NCBI RefSeq assembly: GCF_013366925.1
Contig: NZ_JAALDK010000001.1
Coordinates: forward strand, 3,713,165-3,777,164
Reading direction: 5' to 3'
Length of the DNA: 64,000 nt
Origin: Paraburkholderia youngii
GTDB taxonomy: Bacteria > Pseudomonadota > Gammaproteobacteria > Burkholderiales > Burkholderiaceae
The translations under genes were made by a program, and so were the position numbers. Below are positions 50,753 through 59,479 of this stretch, one piece after another (the first letter of the stretch is position 1; each line of letters starts with the position of its first letter). The notes beneath the pieces are model-generated. The model searched no databases. It worked only from the letters and a program-made list of their open reading frames with translations, and was not told the DNA's origin.

Positions 50753-51244
50753 CTTCGAGTATCTGAACGCTTCAGGCCGTCATGAGGCAGCGGAAGTCCG
50801 CCAGTTCCTTGAGGATTGCCTGGGTGCCTATCCGGCGCCACATCGTGCAGAGCTGGTCCGACGGTTCCGTGAGTCGGGACAAGCATGCCGCAGAGAAACA
50901 TTAAAAGACAACTACGACGCTGGCTTGATTCGCTGGACCGCACGGAGGTTGAAGCACAGCTGCTTGCGGGCGAGCCTCGGCAGGAGATGCTATACGAACA
51001 CGATGGCTGGACGCTGCGCTTTCGGGCCATTCCGCGCAGGTGGACGACAGACGGTACGTCGGGACGTACCATCGGCGTGCGAGGCCTCGGCGTTCGCACA
51101 GTCAGCATCGTTGACAGCGTCCGCCATGCCGCGAAATCCAAGGCATCAAGATATGGAGAGATCGACCTGCCTCTTGTCGTCGCAATCAATGTCCAAGAAG
51201 AGTTCGCGGACGTGACGCAGGAGCGCGACGCACTTTTCGGTTAG
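50658..51244 (+). pseudogene. Conserved hypothetical with internal deletion and frameshift
   Basis: An N-terminal part (LAPSELERIRQDGKREDEGD, FEYLNASGRHEAAEVRQFLEDCLGAYPAPH, ELVRRFRESGQA) is read from about 50658. A C-terminal part in another frame begins near 50900 (RQLRRWLDSLDRTEVEAQLLAGEP, WTLRFRAIPRR, GRTIGVRGLG, KASRYGEIDLPLVVAINVQEEFADVT) and ends at 51244. Full-length relatives as I recall them are near 400 residues, with a nuclease-like middle section between these two parts that is missing here. The gene is therefore a deletion remnant. Confidence 0.6.
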
Positions 51245-51737
51245 CTACAGTTTTGGTTTCCGCGTGACGGTCAGGGGGACGTACGGCCGGTCCGTATGCC
51301 GAAGGGGGTCTGGAACGGGTCACGCGGGCCGCAATGCACGCGGTTGAGCGGCGTCTGGCTCTTCCGGCGATTCGACTGCTGGCATTTTATAGCCCGGGGA
51401 TCTAATTTGCTCTATGTCAATCCCTTCGCTGCCCGATCGCTGGCACAGAGTGCACTTCGTTTTCCGTTTGCGACGGTCGAGGACGGTCCACTTGTTGAAC
51501 ACAGAGGAGTCAGCTTAGGCGGGCTATTCGAATTACCCGAAGCGTGGCCGTCCCGACAGGGCCCCGACGTTGTGTCGGACAACTGCCCGTAGAGTTGAAT
51601 TCAAAGCGGTGTGGGACGTTCCGGACCCCTAGTACTGTCAAAGCGAAATCGTCGCTATAGTCGGGTTGATGCGCGGCGGTTCCAGCCGGTTTTGTATTGC
51701 AGGCAGCACGCGGGCCAATTTGACCAGGAAAAAGATC
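51245..51737. other. Intergenic region, no gene seen
   Basis: One plus-strand open frame (51296-51592) has no ribosome site or recognisable domain and is not accepted. No repeat or terminator was found. Confidence 0.35.
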
Positions 51738-51884
51738 ATGTGGAAAGTTGAGTTTCTTTCGTGGCTGTCTGGTGAGTGGGAGGACGCTCGCCTGCGTTCC
51801 TTCTTTACCGAGGGCAAGGCCAAAGGCGCAGCGCAAAGCTACGGTCGCCTTGCGGACCACGCGAAGCGCGTAGTGCGTGCATAA
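51738..51884 (+). CDS. Very small hypothetical protein, 48 residues
   Basis: ATG 51738 has an AGGA eight bases upstream and opens a 48-residue frame: MWKVEFLSWLSGEWEDARL, then FFTEGKAKGAAQSYGRLADH, ending in a basic VVRA tail. It may be an amphipathic helix protein. It heads a run of three tiny genes on the same strand. The family is unknown. Confidence 0.4.
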   Translation: MWKVEFLSWLSGEWEDARLRSFFTEGKAKGAAQSYGRLADHAKRVVRA

Positions 51885-51902
51885 CGACAACGGAAGATTG
51901 TG

Positions 51903-52118
51903 ATGGCGCTGACGAAGAAGCAAATCGACAAAGCGGGGCGATTCTATGGCCTTGCGATGGCCGCTCACGCCGACTCGGGCGGCGCAACGAGCGCCGACGA
52001 ATCGGCGGTGATGGATCGGTCGCGGGACATTGCGATTGCAGCATTGGCCCGTCTTGGCTTCGCCCCTTCTGACACTGTTGGCATCAGCGATTGCATCAAC
52101 GCAGTACGCAACGGATAG
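51903..52118 (+). CDS. Small hypothetical protein, 71 residues
   Basis: ATG 51903 is preceded by GGAAG at a good distance and follows the previous tiny gene by 18 nt. The product reads MALTKKQIDKAGRFYGLAMA, then a Ser/Ala/Gly-rich linker and DIAIAALARLGFAPSDTVGI. It is probably a soluble small helical protein. Its partner genes suggest a phage- or island-derived cassette. Confidence 0.45.
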   Translation: MALTKKQIDKAGRFYGLAMAAHADSGGATSADESAVMDRSRDIAIAALARLGFAPSDTVGISDCINAVRNG

Positions 52119-52191
52119 GAAATCTAATCGGCGCGTGAGCGCCCCGCTGCCGGCCGGAAGCCGTGACGAAGACCAAACGGGAATTTCGAAC

Positions 52192-52335
52192 ATGCAGATG
52201 CAAAGGGAACTGGAACTGACAATGTCTGATATTGAACGCCGCGCCTACGAGGCGATGCGCGATGCTTTCGAGCGGCCGCGGTATCTGTCCAAATGCCCGT
52301 TGAATGAGCAAGGACGGCGACTATGTTCCTGGTAG
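52192..52335 (+). CDS. Very small hypothetical protein, 47 residues
   Basis: ATG 52192 opens a 47-residue frame with MQMQRELELTMSDIERRAYE, AMRDAFERPRYL and a C-terminal CPLNEQGRRLCSW with two cysteines. The ribosome site is weak. It is the third of three tiny genes in a row and is accepted with low confidence because of its coding-like composition and position. Confidence 0.35.
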   Translation: MQMQRELELTMSDIERRAYEAMRDAFERPRYLSKCPLNEQGRRLCSW

Positions 52336-52428
52336 CGGATGCGGCGCACAACCCAGATTAGCGGTCGCTACGCGGGGACGGAGCGCGTACGAGTGCATGA
52401 TATCTACAAATGCATGGGAGATTTGGTC

Positions 52429-53193
52429 ATGTTTAACAGATTTGACTTGACTGGAAAAGTTGCCGCGCTAACCGGTTCTACCGGTGGAATGGGATTCGCA
52501 ATAGCTCGCGGGCTGGCCGAACATGGGGCCCGGGTAATTGTTTCAAGCAACCGCGAAGAGGACGTCGAATCAGCGGTTGCAAAACTCACGGCGTCCGGGC
52601 TCGACGTCAAGGGTGTGCGATGCGACGTACTCGATCTCGAAGAAATCAAAACGTTCGGCGACAAGGCAAGAAGTGCCTATGGTCACGTCGATATTCTCTT
52701 TTGCCTTACCTCACCGCCCCCTCCCTCTGGACCGACAACGGCGCTCGATGGTTCGGCGCTTGGAGTGTTTGTTGATCAAACTATCAGCGGCACTCTCGCC
52801 GTCGCTCAGCAGTTCATCCCCGATATGGTGAGACGCAAGGACGGGAGTATCGTCTTCATGTCGAGCATTGGGTCCGTCCGCGCACTTCCGCTCCTTGGAG
52901 GCTATGGTGCGGCGAAAGCCGCACTAAATAGTCTTGTCCGTAGCCTAGCGGTGGAAGTGGGCCCGTTCAACGTGAGAGCGAACGCCATCGCGCCATCTTT
53001 CGTGCGAACAAACTTCTCCCGTGCGGTATGGAACGATCCGGACCGGGAGCGTGCGGTCATCGCCAAGATTCCGGCGGGAAGAATGGCGGATCCCGAGGAC
53101 GTGGTGGGCGCAGCTGTACTGCTAGCTTCACCTGCCGGAGCGTTTATCAGCGGGCAAACGATTTTGATCGACGGGGCAAGCTCTGTCGTATAG
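52429..53193 (+). CDS. Short-chain dehydrogenase/reductase
   Basis: This 254-residue classical SDR has cofactor motif GSTGGMGFAIARGLAEHGA (about 15-33), catalytic Ser in MSSIGS and YGAAKAALNSLVRSL (Tyr, Lys), with PSFVRTNFS after it. The usual NNAG is replaced by CLTSPPPP, an unusual change in the strand beta-4 motif. ATG 52429 follows GGGAG by eight bases; a longer start at 52339 is rejected. It is 590 bp upstream of a LysR gene. The substrate is unknown. Confidence 0.82.
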   Translation: MFNRFDLTGKVAALTGSTGGMGFAIARGLAEHGARVIVSSNREEDVESAVAKLTASGLDVKGVRCDVLDLEEIKTFGDKARSAYGHVDILFCLTSPPPPSGPTTALDGSALGVFVDQTISGTLAVAQQFIPDMVRRKDGSIVFMSSIGSVRALPLLGGYGAAKAALNSLVRSLAVEVGPFNVRANAIAPSFVRTNFSRAVWNDPDRERAVIAKIPAGRMADPEDVVGAAVLLASPAGAFISGQTILIDGASSVV

Positions 53194-53783
53194 GGCTGTA
53201 GTGATGTTCCCCGGAAATTTCGCCTTCTAGCAGGTCGCGCATAGACTCGCCCCAGAGGACGGAAAGTAGAGAAGTTCAAGTTACTGCCCGGTCCCATGTC
53301 CACGGAGTAACCCGGCTGTTTCGGGCTGCGACGGTTCCGATTGCTCGCCACGTGAAGGTACGTGGCCGGGCCAATCCATTTGACCCTGCGTGGTCGTCGT
53401 ACTTTGCCCGTCGCCGCACCATGACTGACGATTGAATGCCCGGTACCTCTTCCGGCTGCTCTGTCTGCCGATACTGCTGCCATCTCGTGTAATGATGAAA
53501 ACACGGCTTCGAGCGAGAAGCACCCAGCAAAGTGCATCCTTGTCGCAAGTGACACGCAGCGGAAAAACGCCACACCACCCGTAATTGACACTGCCGCAGC
53601 GCCGGCGATCGGTTCTGTTTGGGCCGACTCGAGACTCCACTGCCCAGAGGTGACTCGCAAGCGGTGTTGCGTCTTCTAAAACCATCGTATAAGGCGCCGT
53701 TTCCGAGGAGCTGATTTTGCGCGGCACGACGGTCTACTAGACTGCTCCTACCATTTCCTCAAGCAACAATTCCGGAGAACAGC
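53194..53783. other. Intergenic region before a LysR gene
   Basis: Two overlapping minus-strand open frames (for example 53281-53727) contain unusual, tryptophan- and arginine-rich sequence. They lack start signals or domains that I recognise. They may be remnants of a lost element. CCGGAGAACAGC just before 53784 is the ribosome site of the LysR gene. Confidence 0.35.
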
Positions 53784-54818
53784 ATGGACCGCACCCTGCA
53801 CGCAATGACGGTGTTCAGCCACGTCGCACGAGCTGGCAGCTTCACTGCTGCGGCAGAGACGCTGGGCATCAGCGCCGCTTCCGCGAGTACGCTCGTTCGT
53901 CAGTTGGAAGGACATCTAGGTGTGACGCTTCTTCAGCGTTCAACGCGTTGCGTTCGACCGACATTGGAAGGGGAGCAGTATCAGCAGCTCTGCGATCGAA
54001 TTCTCGGCGAGATCGAAGATATGGAACAGCATCTGAGCGGCGCTGGGAAAGTCGCTAGGGGTCGCCTCGCGGTGGATGTCGACCAGGAAGTTGCGCATGC
54101 GATCCTACCGGTCCTACCGTCCTTCCGGGCGACCTATCCGGATGTCGGCTTGCGAGTCGATGTTGGGGGCGACGCAGAGGGCCTTATAGTCAATGGGGTC
54201 GATTGCGCCGTCGTGGTGGGGAAACTCACCGATTCGTCGCTGCGCAGCCGACGCGTCGGCGATTTCCGCGCGGTGACTGTGGCCAGTCCCTCTTACCTGG
54301 CTGCAAGCGGAATACCGCGCAACCCGGAGGATCTGCATCGGCTCGATGTCATTCACTACAACCCGCGTCGCTTCGGTCCCGGACGCGAATTCCGCTATTC
54401 GGTGGGCGGCGCGGAGGCTCGGGTCAAGCTCGCCGAGCGGATCTCTGTCAATGATGCGCGTTCGGCCGTTCGATACGCAGTGGAAGGCGTCGGAATCGCG
54501 CAGGTATGCGAGAGGATGGTGGCGGAACATGTCGCGGCGGGGCGACTCGTCAGTATTCTCGGCGAATTCAGTCCGCCGCCCTTGCCCATTTCGGTGCTGT
54601 ATGCCGATCGGCGGCAAGTCCCAATGTCGATCCGCGCTTTCATTGACTGGATTCAGAGCCAGCTTGCTCAAAATGAGCAGCCCGGCATCCTGGCCGAGCC
54701 TACGCTAGCGATGTCGAGTGGAGTGAACTCATATTGGAACATAGATGGCTTTCAGTCGGCTTTGCCAATCTCACCGCGAGGTTTCGAGCGCATGGGTGCT
54801 TCGGCAGCGACTGCGTGA
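53784..54818 (+). CDS. LysR-family regulator (CrgA-type), copy 1
   Basis: This 344-residue LysR regulator has winged helix ARAGSFTAAAETLGISAASASTLVRQLEGHLG (about 15-46), followed by LLQRSTRCVRPTLEG. Its effector domain has DVDQEVAHAILPVLPSFRATYPDVGLRVDVGGDAEGLIVNGVDCAVVVGKL. The last 45 residues extend beyond the usual LysR end. A close paralogue lies at 62559-63581. Downstream, a TATAC-N4-GTATA repeat precedes the two-component genes. Which genes it controls is not evident. Confidence 0.87.
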   Translation: MDRTLHAMTVFSHVARAGSFTAAAETLGISAASASTLVRQLEGHLGVTLLQRSTRCVRPTLEGEQYQQLCDRILGEIEDMEQHLSGAGKVARGRLAVDVDQEVAHAILPVLPSFRATYPDVGLRVDVGGDAEGLIVNGVDCAVVVGKLTDSSLRSRRVGDFRAVTVASPSYLAASGIPRNPEDLHRLDVIHYNPRRFGPGREFRYSVGGAEARVKLAERISVNDARSAVRYAVEGVGIAQVCERMVAEHVAAGRLVSILGEFSPPPLPISVLYADRRQVPMSIRAFIDWIQSQLAQNEQPGILAEPTLAMSSGVNSYWNIDGFQSALPISPRGFERMGASAATA

Positions 54819-54860
54819 GGTGTACGTGCGACGCAAACGGCTGGCCAGCATAAAGGAACT

Positions 54861-54874
54861 TATACAAAAGTATA
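54861..54874. promoter_or_regulatory. TATAC-N4-GTATA site before the two-component operon
   Basis: TATAC-AAAA-GTATA is a perfect 5-bp inverted repeat 107 nt upstream of the receiver gene at 54981. An equivalent site (TATAC-CTTT-GTATA) occurs at 63674-63687, upstream of the paralogous LysR gene. The shared 14-bp layout suggests one regulator binding both. Confidence 0.5.
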
Positions 54875-54980
54875 GTTTTCGCGCTCCCCGCAGGGGCATA
54901 CGATGCGCTCGGGTCTCGGCCTCGAGCCTTCGTGCGCCCGCCATCCTGCAACTGAACTGAAGGCCAAGGACCCCGCTTGC

Positions 54981-55355
54981 ATGTCTAACCAGGGTATTGT
55001 TTCGATAGTTGACGATGACCGTTCTGTGCGCAATGCAACCAGAAGTCTGGTGCGTTCTCTGGGATGGGAAGTCAGAGTTTACGAGTCCGGAGAGGCATTT
55101 TTGGAGGATAGTTCGTTCGCGGACGTCGCCTGCATCATTTCGGACATTCAGATGGCTGGAATTACTGGCTTGGAAATGTACGAGACACTACTCCAGCTGG
55201 GTTCCGCGCCACCTATCATCTTCATCACAGCGTTTCCGTCAGATGCAACGCTTAAGCAGGCGATGACGCTCGGTGCGATCTGCGTTTTCAGCAAACCGAT
55301 AGATCCCGCCCAAATCCAGCAGCGTCTGGAAGAAATTGGCTCAGCAGACGCGTGA
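54981..55355 (+). CDS. Receiver-only response regulator (FixJ/CheY-like)
   Basis: This 124-residue receiver domain without an output module has acidic pocket SIVDDDRS, phosphoacceptor Asp55 in CIISDIQMAGITG, Thr in IFITAFP and Lys105 in FSKPIDPAQ. ATG 54981 gives a clean N-terminus; upstream codons are proline/arginine-rich. The stop overlaps the kinase start by four bases. It may serve as a phosphate sink or intermediate in a relay with the PAS kinase and the FixJ-type regulator that follow. Confidence 0.85.
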   Translation: MSNQGIVSIVDDDRSVRNATRSLVRSLGWEVRVYESGEAFLEDSSFADVACIISDIQMAGITGLEMYETLLQLGSAPPIIFITAFPSDATLKQAMTLGAICVFSKPIDPAQIQQRLEEIGSADA

Positions 55356-57271
55356 AAGCGCGCAACAATTCGCTCTTCATTCAGGTTCAACGTATGGATG
55401 CTGATCTTCAGCGAAGCCGCGACCCCGGCGCGAATATGACGCCCGAAGCGCCGTTGGGCGCGATACCGCGCGCCGATACAGAGAGCAATCCGCTGGCAAG
55501 CCAACGGGCAGTATATGCGGTCGCAATCGTGCTCGGCGTCGTCATATTCCTGGTTGACGCCTTCGCGCCGGTTGATGTCGCGGTTGCGGTTCTCTATGCC
55601 GTCGTCGTACTGCTCGTTTCGTCGGTTGCGTCACGAATCGTCACGGTCGCCGCAGCTTGGGCGTGTGTCTGCCTCACGGTACTCGGATTTCTGCTGGCCC
55701 AAAGCGACCAGACCGCGGTAGCGTCACTCGCCCGATGCGTGGTGAGCGTTATCGCAATCGTTACCGTTTCCGCGCTGGCATTGCGCAATCAAAGCAGCAG
55801 GGTGATGCTGCAAAAGCAAATTGACCTGCTGAATCTTACCCATGACGCAATCGTCGTGTACGGCCTTGATGGTCGTATCAGCTTCTGGAGCCAGGGTGCC
55901 GAGCGATTGTATGGATGGCGCCAGGCGGAAGCTTTGGGCAAGGAAATTCACGGGTTGACCCAAACGAATTCCGCGCTCCCGATTGCCGATCTGGTCAAAA
56001 TGGCACTAGAGAACGGCGACTGGCGGGGCGAGCTCACGCGTACGACGAGGAGCGGAACGGGTGTGGTGATTTCCAGTCGTTGGAATGTTTCCCGCGACAA
56101 GTGGGGACAACCTGTCGCGATACTGTCGACGGACAGTGATATCACCCAGGCAAAGTCTCTCGAAGCCGAATTGCGGCGTCAAAAGGAGGAGCTCGTTGCA
56201 ACGATCGACGCCATTCCGGCGATGGTTTGGAGCACATCTGACACCGGCCGACTCGTGTATCTCAATCGCCGTTGGTCCGATTGCGGCGTCAGCATTGGAG
56301 ACGAGAAGAATGTGTGGCGCGAAATCGTGCATCCCGAAGATATCAACGGTTTCGAAGCTGCATGGCGCAATGCAATATCGACGGGTAGCAGCTTCGAAGT
56401 CACAGCGAGAGTCCGCCTTGGCGTCGACGGATACCGCTGCATGATTATCGGTGCAGCGCCGTTGCGCGACGGCGATGGGAGAATCCGTCGCTGGTATGGC
56501 GTTAATACGGACATCGAGGAGCGTCGACGGGCCGAGCAGGCACTTGAGCGATCGAGGGCGGAGCTCGCGCACGTCACGCGGATCACGATGCTCGGCGAGC
56601 TTGCCACTTCCATCGCTCATGAAGTCACACAGCCGCTGGCCGCGATCGTGACGGCGGGAGAAGCCGGCATGCGCTGGCTGAACCGCGATACGCCCGATCT
56701 TGAGGAAGTGCGTTACAGTGTAGAGCAAATGACCCACGACGCCAGACGGGCGACGGAAATCATCCGGCAGATCAGAGCGATGGCCAAACGCCGCGACCCG
56801 GACTCACTGCCGGTGGATCTCAATGCCATCATCGAGCAGTCGATTGACCTCATGCGCCGGGATCTGAAAACTAACGATGTAGAGGTTTTACAGTCGTATG
56901 CACCGTCACTGTCGGTATGCGGAGACCGTGTACAGTTACAGCAGGTCGTCATCAATCTACTCATGAATGCCGTTCAGGCAATGTCTGACGTTACCCATCG
57001 CGCGCGATGCCTGATCGTTTCGACCCAGCAATTGGATAATGGACGTGCGAAAGTCGCTATCGAAGATTCAGGTCATGGCATTAGCGAAGCGAACACCGGT
57101 TCTCTCTTCACACCGTTTTTTACCACTCGAAAAGAAGGCGTGGGAATGGGTCTCTCGATCTGCCGCTCGATCGTCGAGGGACATGGAGGTCGCATCTGGG
57201 CAGAGTCACACGAGGGCAAAGGCGCTTTGATACAGTTCGTGCTACCGCTGAATAAGGAGTCCGTCGAATGA
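55352..57271 (+). CDS. PAS-domain membrane sensor histidine kinase
   Basis: This 639-residue kinase has about four membrane helices (55-143), a first PAS domain (about 158-268), a second PAS with PAC segment (about 280-392, RRWYGVNTDIEERRRAEQALE), a HisKA-type helix with His423 in SIAHEVTQPLAAI and a HATPase with G1/G2 boxes (DSGHGIS, GVGMGLSICRSI). The HEVxQPL signature is typical of FixL-type kinases. GTG 55352 overlaps the receiver gene stop. The signal is unknown, as the PAS domains have no obvious heme-ligand His in the visible motif. It overlaps the next regulator by 4 nt. Confidence 0.88.
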   Translation: MKARNNSLFIQVQRMDADLQRSRDPGANMTPEAPLGAIPRADTESNPLASQRAVYAVAIVLGVVIFLVDAFAPVDVAVAVLYAVVVLLVSSVASRIVTVAAAWACVCLTVLGFLLAQSDQTAVASLARCVVSVIAIVTVSALALRNQSSRVMLQKQIDLLNLTHDAIVVYGLDGRISFWSQGAERLYGWRQAEALGKEIHGLTQTNSALPIADLVKMALENGDWRGELTRTTRSGTGVVISSRWNVSRDKWGQPVAILSTDSDITQAKSLEAELRRQKEELVATIDAIPAMVWSTSDTGRLVYLNRRWSDCGVSIGDEKNVWREIVHPEDINGFEAAWRNAISTGSSFEVTARVRLGVDGYRCMIIGAAPLRDGDGRIRRWYGVNTDIEERRRAEQALERSRAELAHVTRITMLGELATSIAHEVTQPLAAIVTAGEAGMRWLNRDTPDLEEVRYSVEQMTHDARRATEIIRQIRAMAKRRDPDSLPVDLNAIIEQSIDLMRRDLKTNDVEVLQSYAPSLSVCGDRVQLQQVVINLLMNAVQAMSDVTHRARCLIVSTQQLDNGRAKVAIEDSGHGISEANTGSLFTPFFTTRKEGVGMGLSICRSIVEGHGGRIWAESHEGKGALIQFVLPLNKESVE

Positions 57272-58014
57272 CTCATGATGCTGATTCCATTGCGAAGCGC
57301 TCCATCGCCTATGTCGTCGACGACGACGATTCTATGCGTGCCGCACTCGGTATGTTGTTTCGTTCGGTAGGTTTGCGGGTTGAACTATTCGCCTCCGCGC
57401 AGGAATTCCTCGCTTTCAGTCGCCCGGATGTGCCGAGTTGCCTGATTCTCGATGTCCGGCTTAAAGGCCAAAGCGGTCTCGTGTTACAGGAGCAAGTCAT
57501 CGCCGGCGACATGGAGTTGCCGATTATTTTCATTACGGCACACGGCGATGTCGCTATGTCTGTAAAGGCGATGAAGAATGGAGCTTTCGACTTCTTGTCG
57601 AAGCCATTTCGCGATCAAGAGATGCTTGACGCGGTGCAAAATGCGCTATTGAGGGATGAGGTCCGCCGGAGGTCTCGCAGCCGGACCGCTGATATTCGTC
57701 GTCGCTATGAAACACTAACGCCTCGCGAGCGCGAGGTAATGACATACGTGGTCCGCGGATTACTGAACAAGCAGATTGCTGGCGAGATGGGCGTAAGTGA
57801 GATCACCGTGAAGATTCATCGAGGTCAAGCGATGCGAAAGATGGGCGCTCGTTCGCTTCCAGAACTCGTGCTAGACGCGAATTCGCTTGGACTGCACCCC
57901 GCGGGGGGAATAATCTTTCGAGCACGCCTTCGTGCCCGGTCTCACGTGTTATTCGCGACCGAGCGTCCCAATCATGCGACGCTGGACGCAACGATGACTC
58001 CGCTTACCGGTTGA
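57268..58014 (+). CDS. FixJ-family response regulator with extended C-terminus
   Basis: This 248-residue regulator has a receiver domain (VVDDDDS, Asp62 in LILDVRLKGQSG, Lys112 in FLSKPFRD) and a LuxR-type HTH (LTPREREVMTYVVRGLLNKQIAGEMGVSEITVKIHRGQAMRKM, about 150-192). About 35 residues follow the normal end, continuing to 58014 and overlapping the convergent MFS stop by 11 nt. This suggests that the original stop was lost. Its ATG overlaps the kinase stop by four bases, so kinase and regulator are co-translated. It likely activates local genes. Confidence 0.86.
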   Translation: MTHDADSIAKRSIAYVVDDDDSMRAALGMLFRSVGLRVELFASAQEFLAFSRPDVPSCLILDVRLKGQSGLVLQEQVIAGDMELPIIFITAHGDVAMSVKAMKNGAFDFLSKPFRDQEMLDAVQNALLRDEVRRRSRSRTADIRRRYETLTPREREVMTYVVRGLLNKQIAGEMGVSEITVKIHRGQAMRKMGARSLPELVLDANSLGLHPAGGIIFRARLRARSHVLFATERPNHATLDATMTPLTG

Positions 58015-59323
58015 CGATATGTTTCGGTAGCATCAGGGTGAGACAGAATCCGACGAGAAGGCACGCGATCATGCAGGATACCGGAAGTGCAAAGCTGCCG
58101 GAGGACTGTCTTAGCAAGCCAACGACATAGGGCCCGAAGAACGCGCCAATGTTCCCGATCGCACTAATCCAGGCAATCCCGCTCGCCGCGGTACCAGGAC
58201 CGAGTACGGCAGATGGCATTCCCCAAAAAACTGGTGGAACGGAAAGCAACCCAGCATTGGCCACACAAAGCGCCGCGACCGTAAGCCAAAGATCGTCGTG
58301 CCAAAGCAATGCGAATCCGAGACCTGCGGCTGCGACCAGCAGCAACGCAGCGGTATGCAGCCGTCGTTCCCGGGACCGGTCGGCGTTGCGTCCGACCATC
58401 ACCATGACGACAACGGCCACAGCGTTGGGTAAAGCCGCAATCAGACCGACTAGAAAATCCCCTTTGACACCCAGCGAATGGATCATGGTGGGCACCCAAA
58501 GCGTATAGCCATAGATGCCAAAGACATCGAGAAAGTAAATCAGCCCAAAGGTCCAAAAGAGCCAGTTCGTAAACATTTCGCTGTGGTTCGTGGAGGCCGC
58601 GATCGCGCGATCTTCAGCAAGGGTGCTTGCGAGATATTCCTTTTCCACGTCGGTGTGGTGACGACTCTGGGTGACGTCGTCTTCCAGGTATCTCCAGCAA
58701 AGAATGGCCGCCCCGAACGCAGGCAAGGCTTCGACCAGAAGCATCCATTTCCAGCCGGGCAGCGTCGCCAATCCATCAAAGTATTCCATGATGAATCCGC
58801 TCAATGGCGACCCAATCAGGCCGGCCAGAGGCAGCGCTGCATAAAAAGCGGATAACGTTCTTGCGCGGTGGTAGCGAGGAAATGACTGGGAAATATAATA
58901 GACAATCCCGGGAACGAGGCCGGCTTCTGCTAGCCCGAGGAGGTAGCGCATCACGTAGAACTGCTTAGGCGTGGAGATGAATGTCGTTAACGCCGAAACA
59001 ATGGCCCACGTCAAGATGATGCGCGTGAGCCATCGTTTGGCACCCACACGCTGCAAGATCATGTTGCTCGGAACTTCGAAGACGACGTAACCCAATGCGA
59101 AAGTACCCGCGCCGAATCCGAACACAGCGTCAGTGAAGCCGAGGTCGTGTCCCATCTGGAGCTTCGCAAAGCTCACGTTGATACGATCCACATATGCCGC
59201 CACGTACGCGAACATGAAGACGGGGAGGACGCGAAGCGCAAGTTTCCTAGCTATGCGGTTCCCTTGACCTTCGCCGGTCGTTAATCCGAATTCAATGTCA
59301 CCTCGTGAGCTCGTCGCGTTCAT
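58004..59323 (-). CDS. MFS transporter, anion:cation symporter (ACS) type
   Basis: This 439-residue carrier of the ACS family (tartrate, phthalate and hydroxyphenylacetate permeases) has AAYVDRINVSFAKLQMG in TM1, the loop PSNMILQRVGAKRWLTRI after TM3, FYVMRYLLGLAEAGLVPGIVYYISQSFP in TM4-5 and LWVPTMIHSLG in TM7. ATG 59323 is chosen; upstream residues are not family-like. It converges with the FixJ-type gene and follows another regulator gene that reads the same way. The substrate is unknown but is probably an organic acid. Confidence 0.86.
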   Translation of the reverse strand: MNATSSRGDIEFGLTTGEGQGNRIARKLALRVLPVFMFAYVAAYVDRINVSFAKLQMGHDLGFTDAVFGFGAGTFALGYVVFEVPSNMILQRVGAKRWLTRIILTWAIVSALTTFISTPKQFYVMRYLLGLAEAGLVPGIVYYISQSFPRYHRARTLSAFYAALPLAGLIGSPLSGFIMEYFDGLATLPGWKWMLLVEALPAFGAAILCWRYLEDDVTQSRHHTDVEKEYLASTLAEDRAIAASTNHSEMFTNWLFWTFGLIYFLDVFGIYGYTLWVPTMIHSLGVKGDFLVGLIAALPNAVAVVVMVMVGRNADRSRERRLHTAALLLVAAAGLGFALLWHDDLWLTVAALCVANAGLLSVPPVFWGMPSAVLGPGTAASGIAWISAIGNIGAFFGPYVVGLLRQSSGSFALPVSCMIACLLVGFCLTLMLPKHIVNR

Positions 59324-59479
59324 TTCCACGACGTTTCCCCGGTAGTTAGCGGCGGAGCAATCCATTCTGGGCGTGCCGCGGGATCCGCGCAGCCATTTGT
59401 TTTGAGCATTATTTTGCTGCCGACGTTCAGAATAAGTGAGATGTCGCGAGAGAGCGCTTGTCACGACGCGGTATTGCGA

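Noticed and set aside
53281..53727. 148-codon minus-strand open frame
   Set aside because: No start signals, unusual Trp/Arg-rich composition and no family; probably intergenic.
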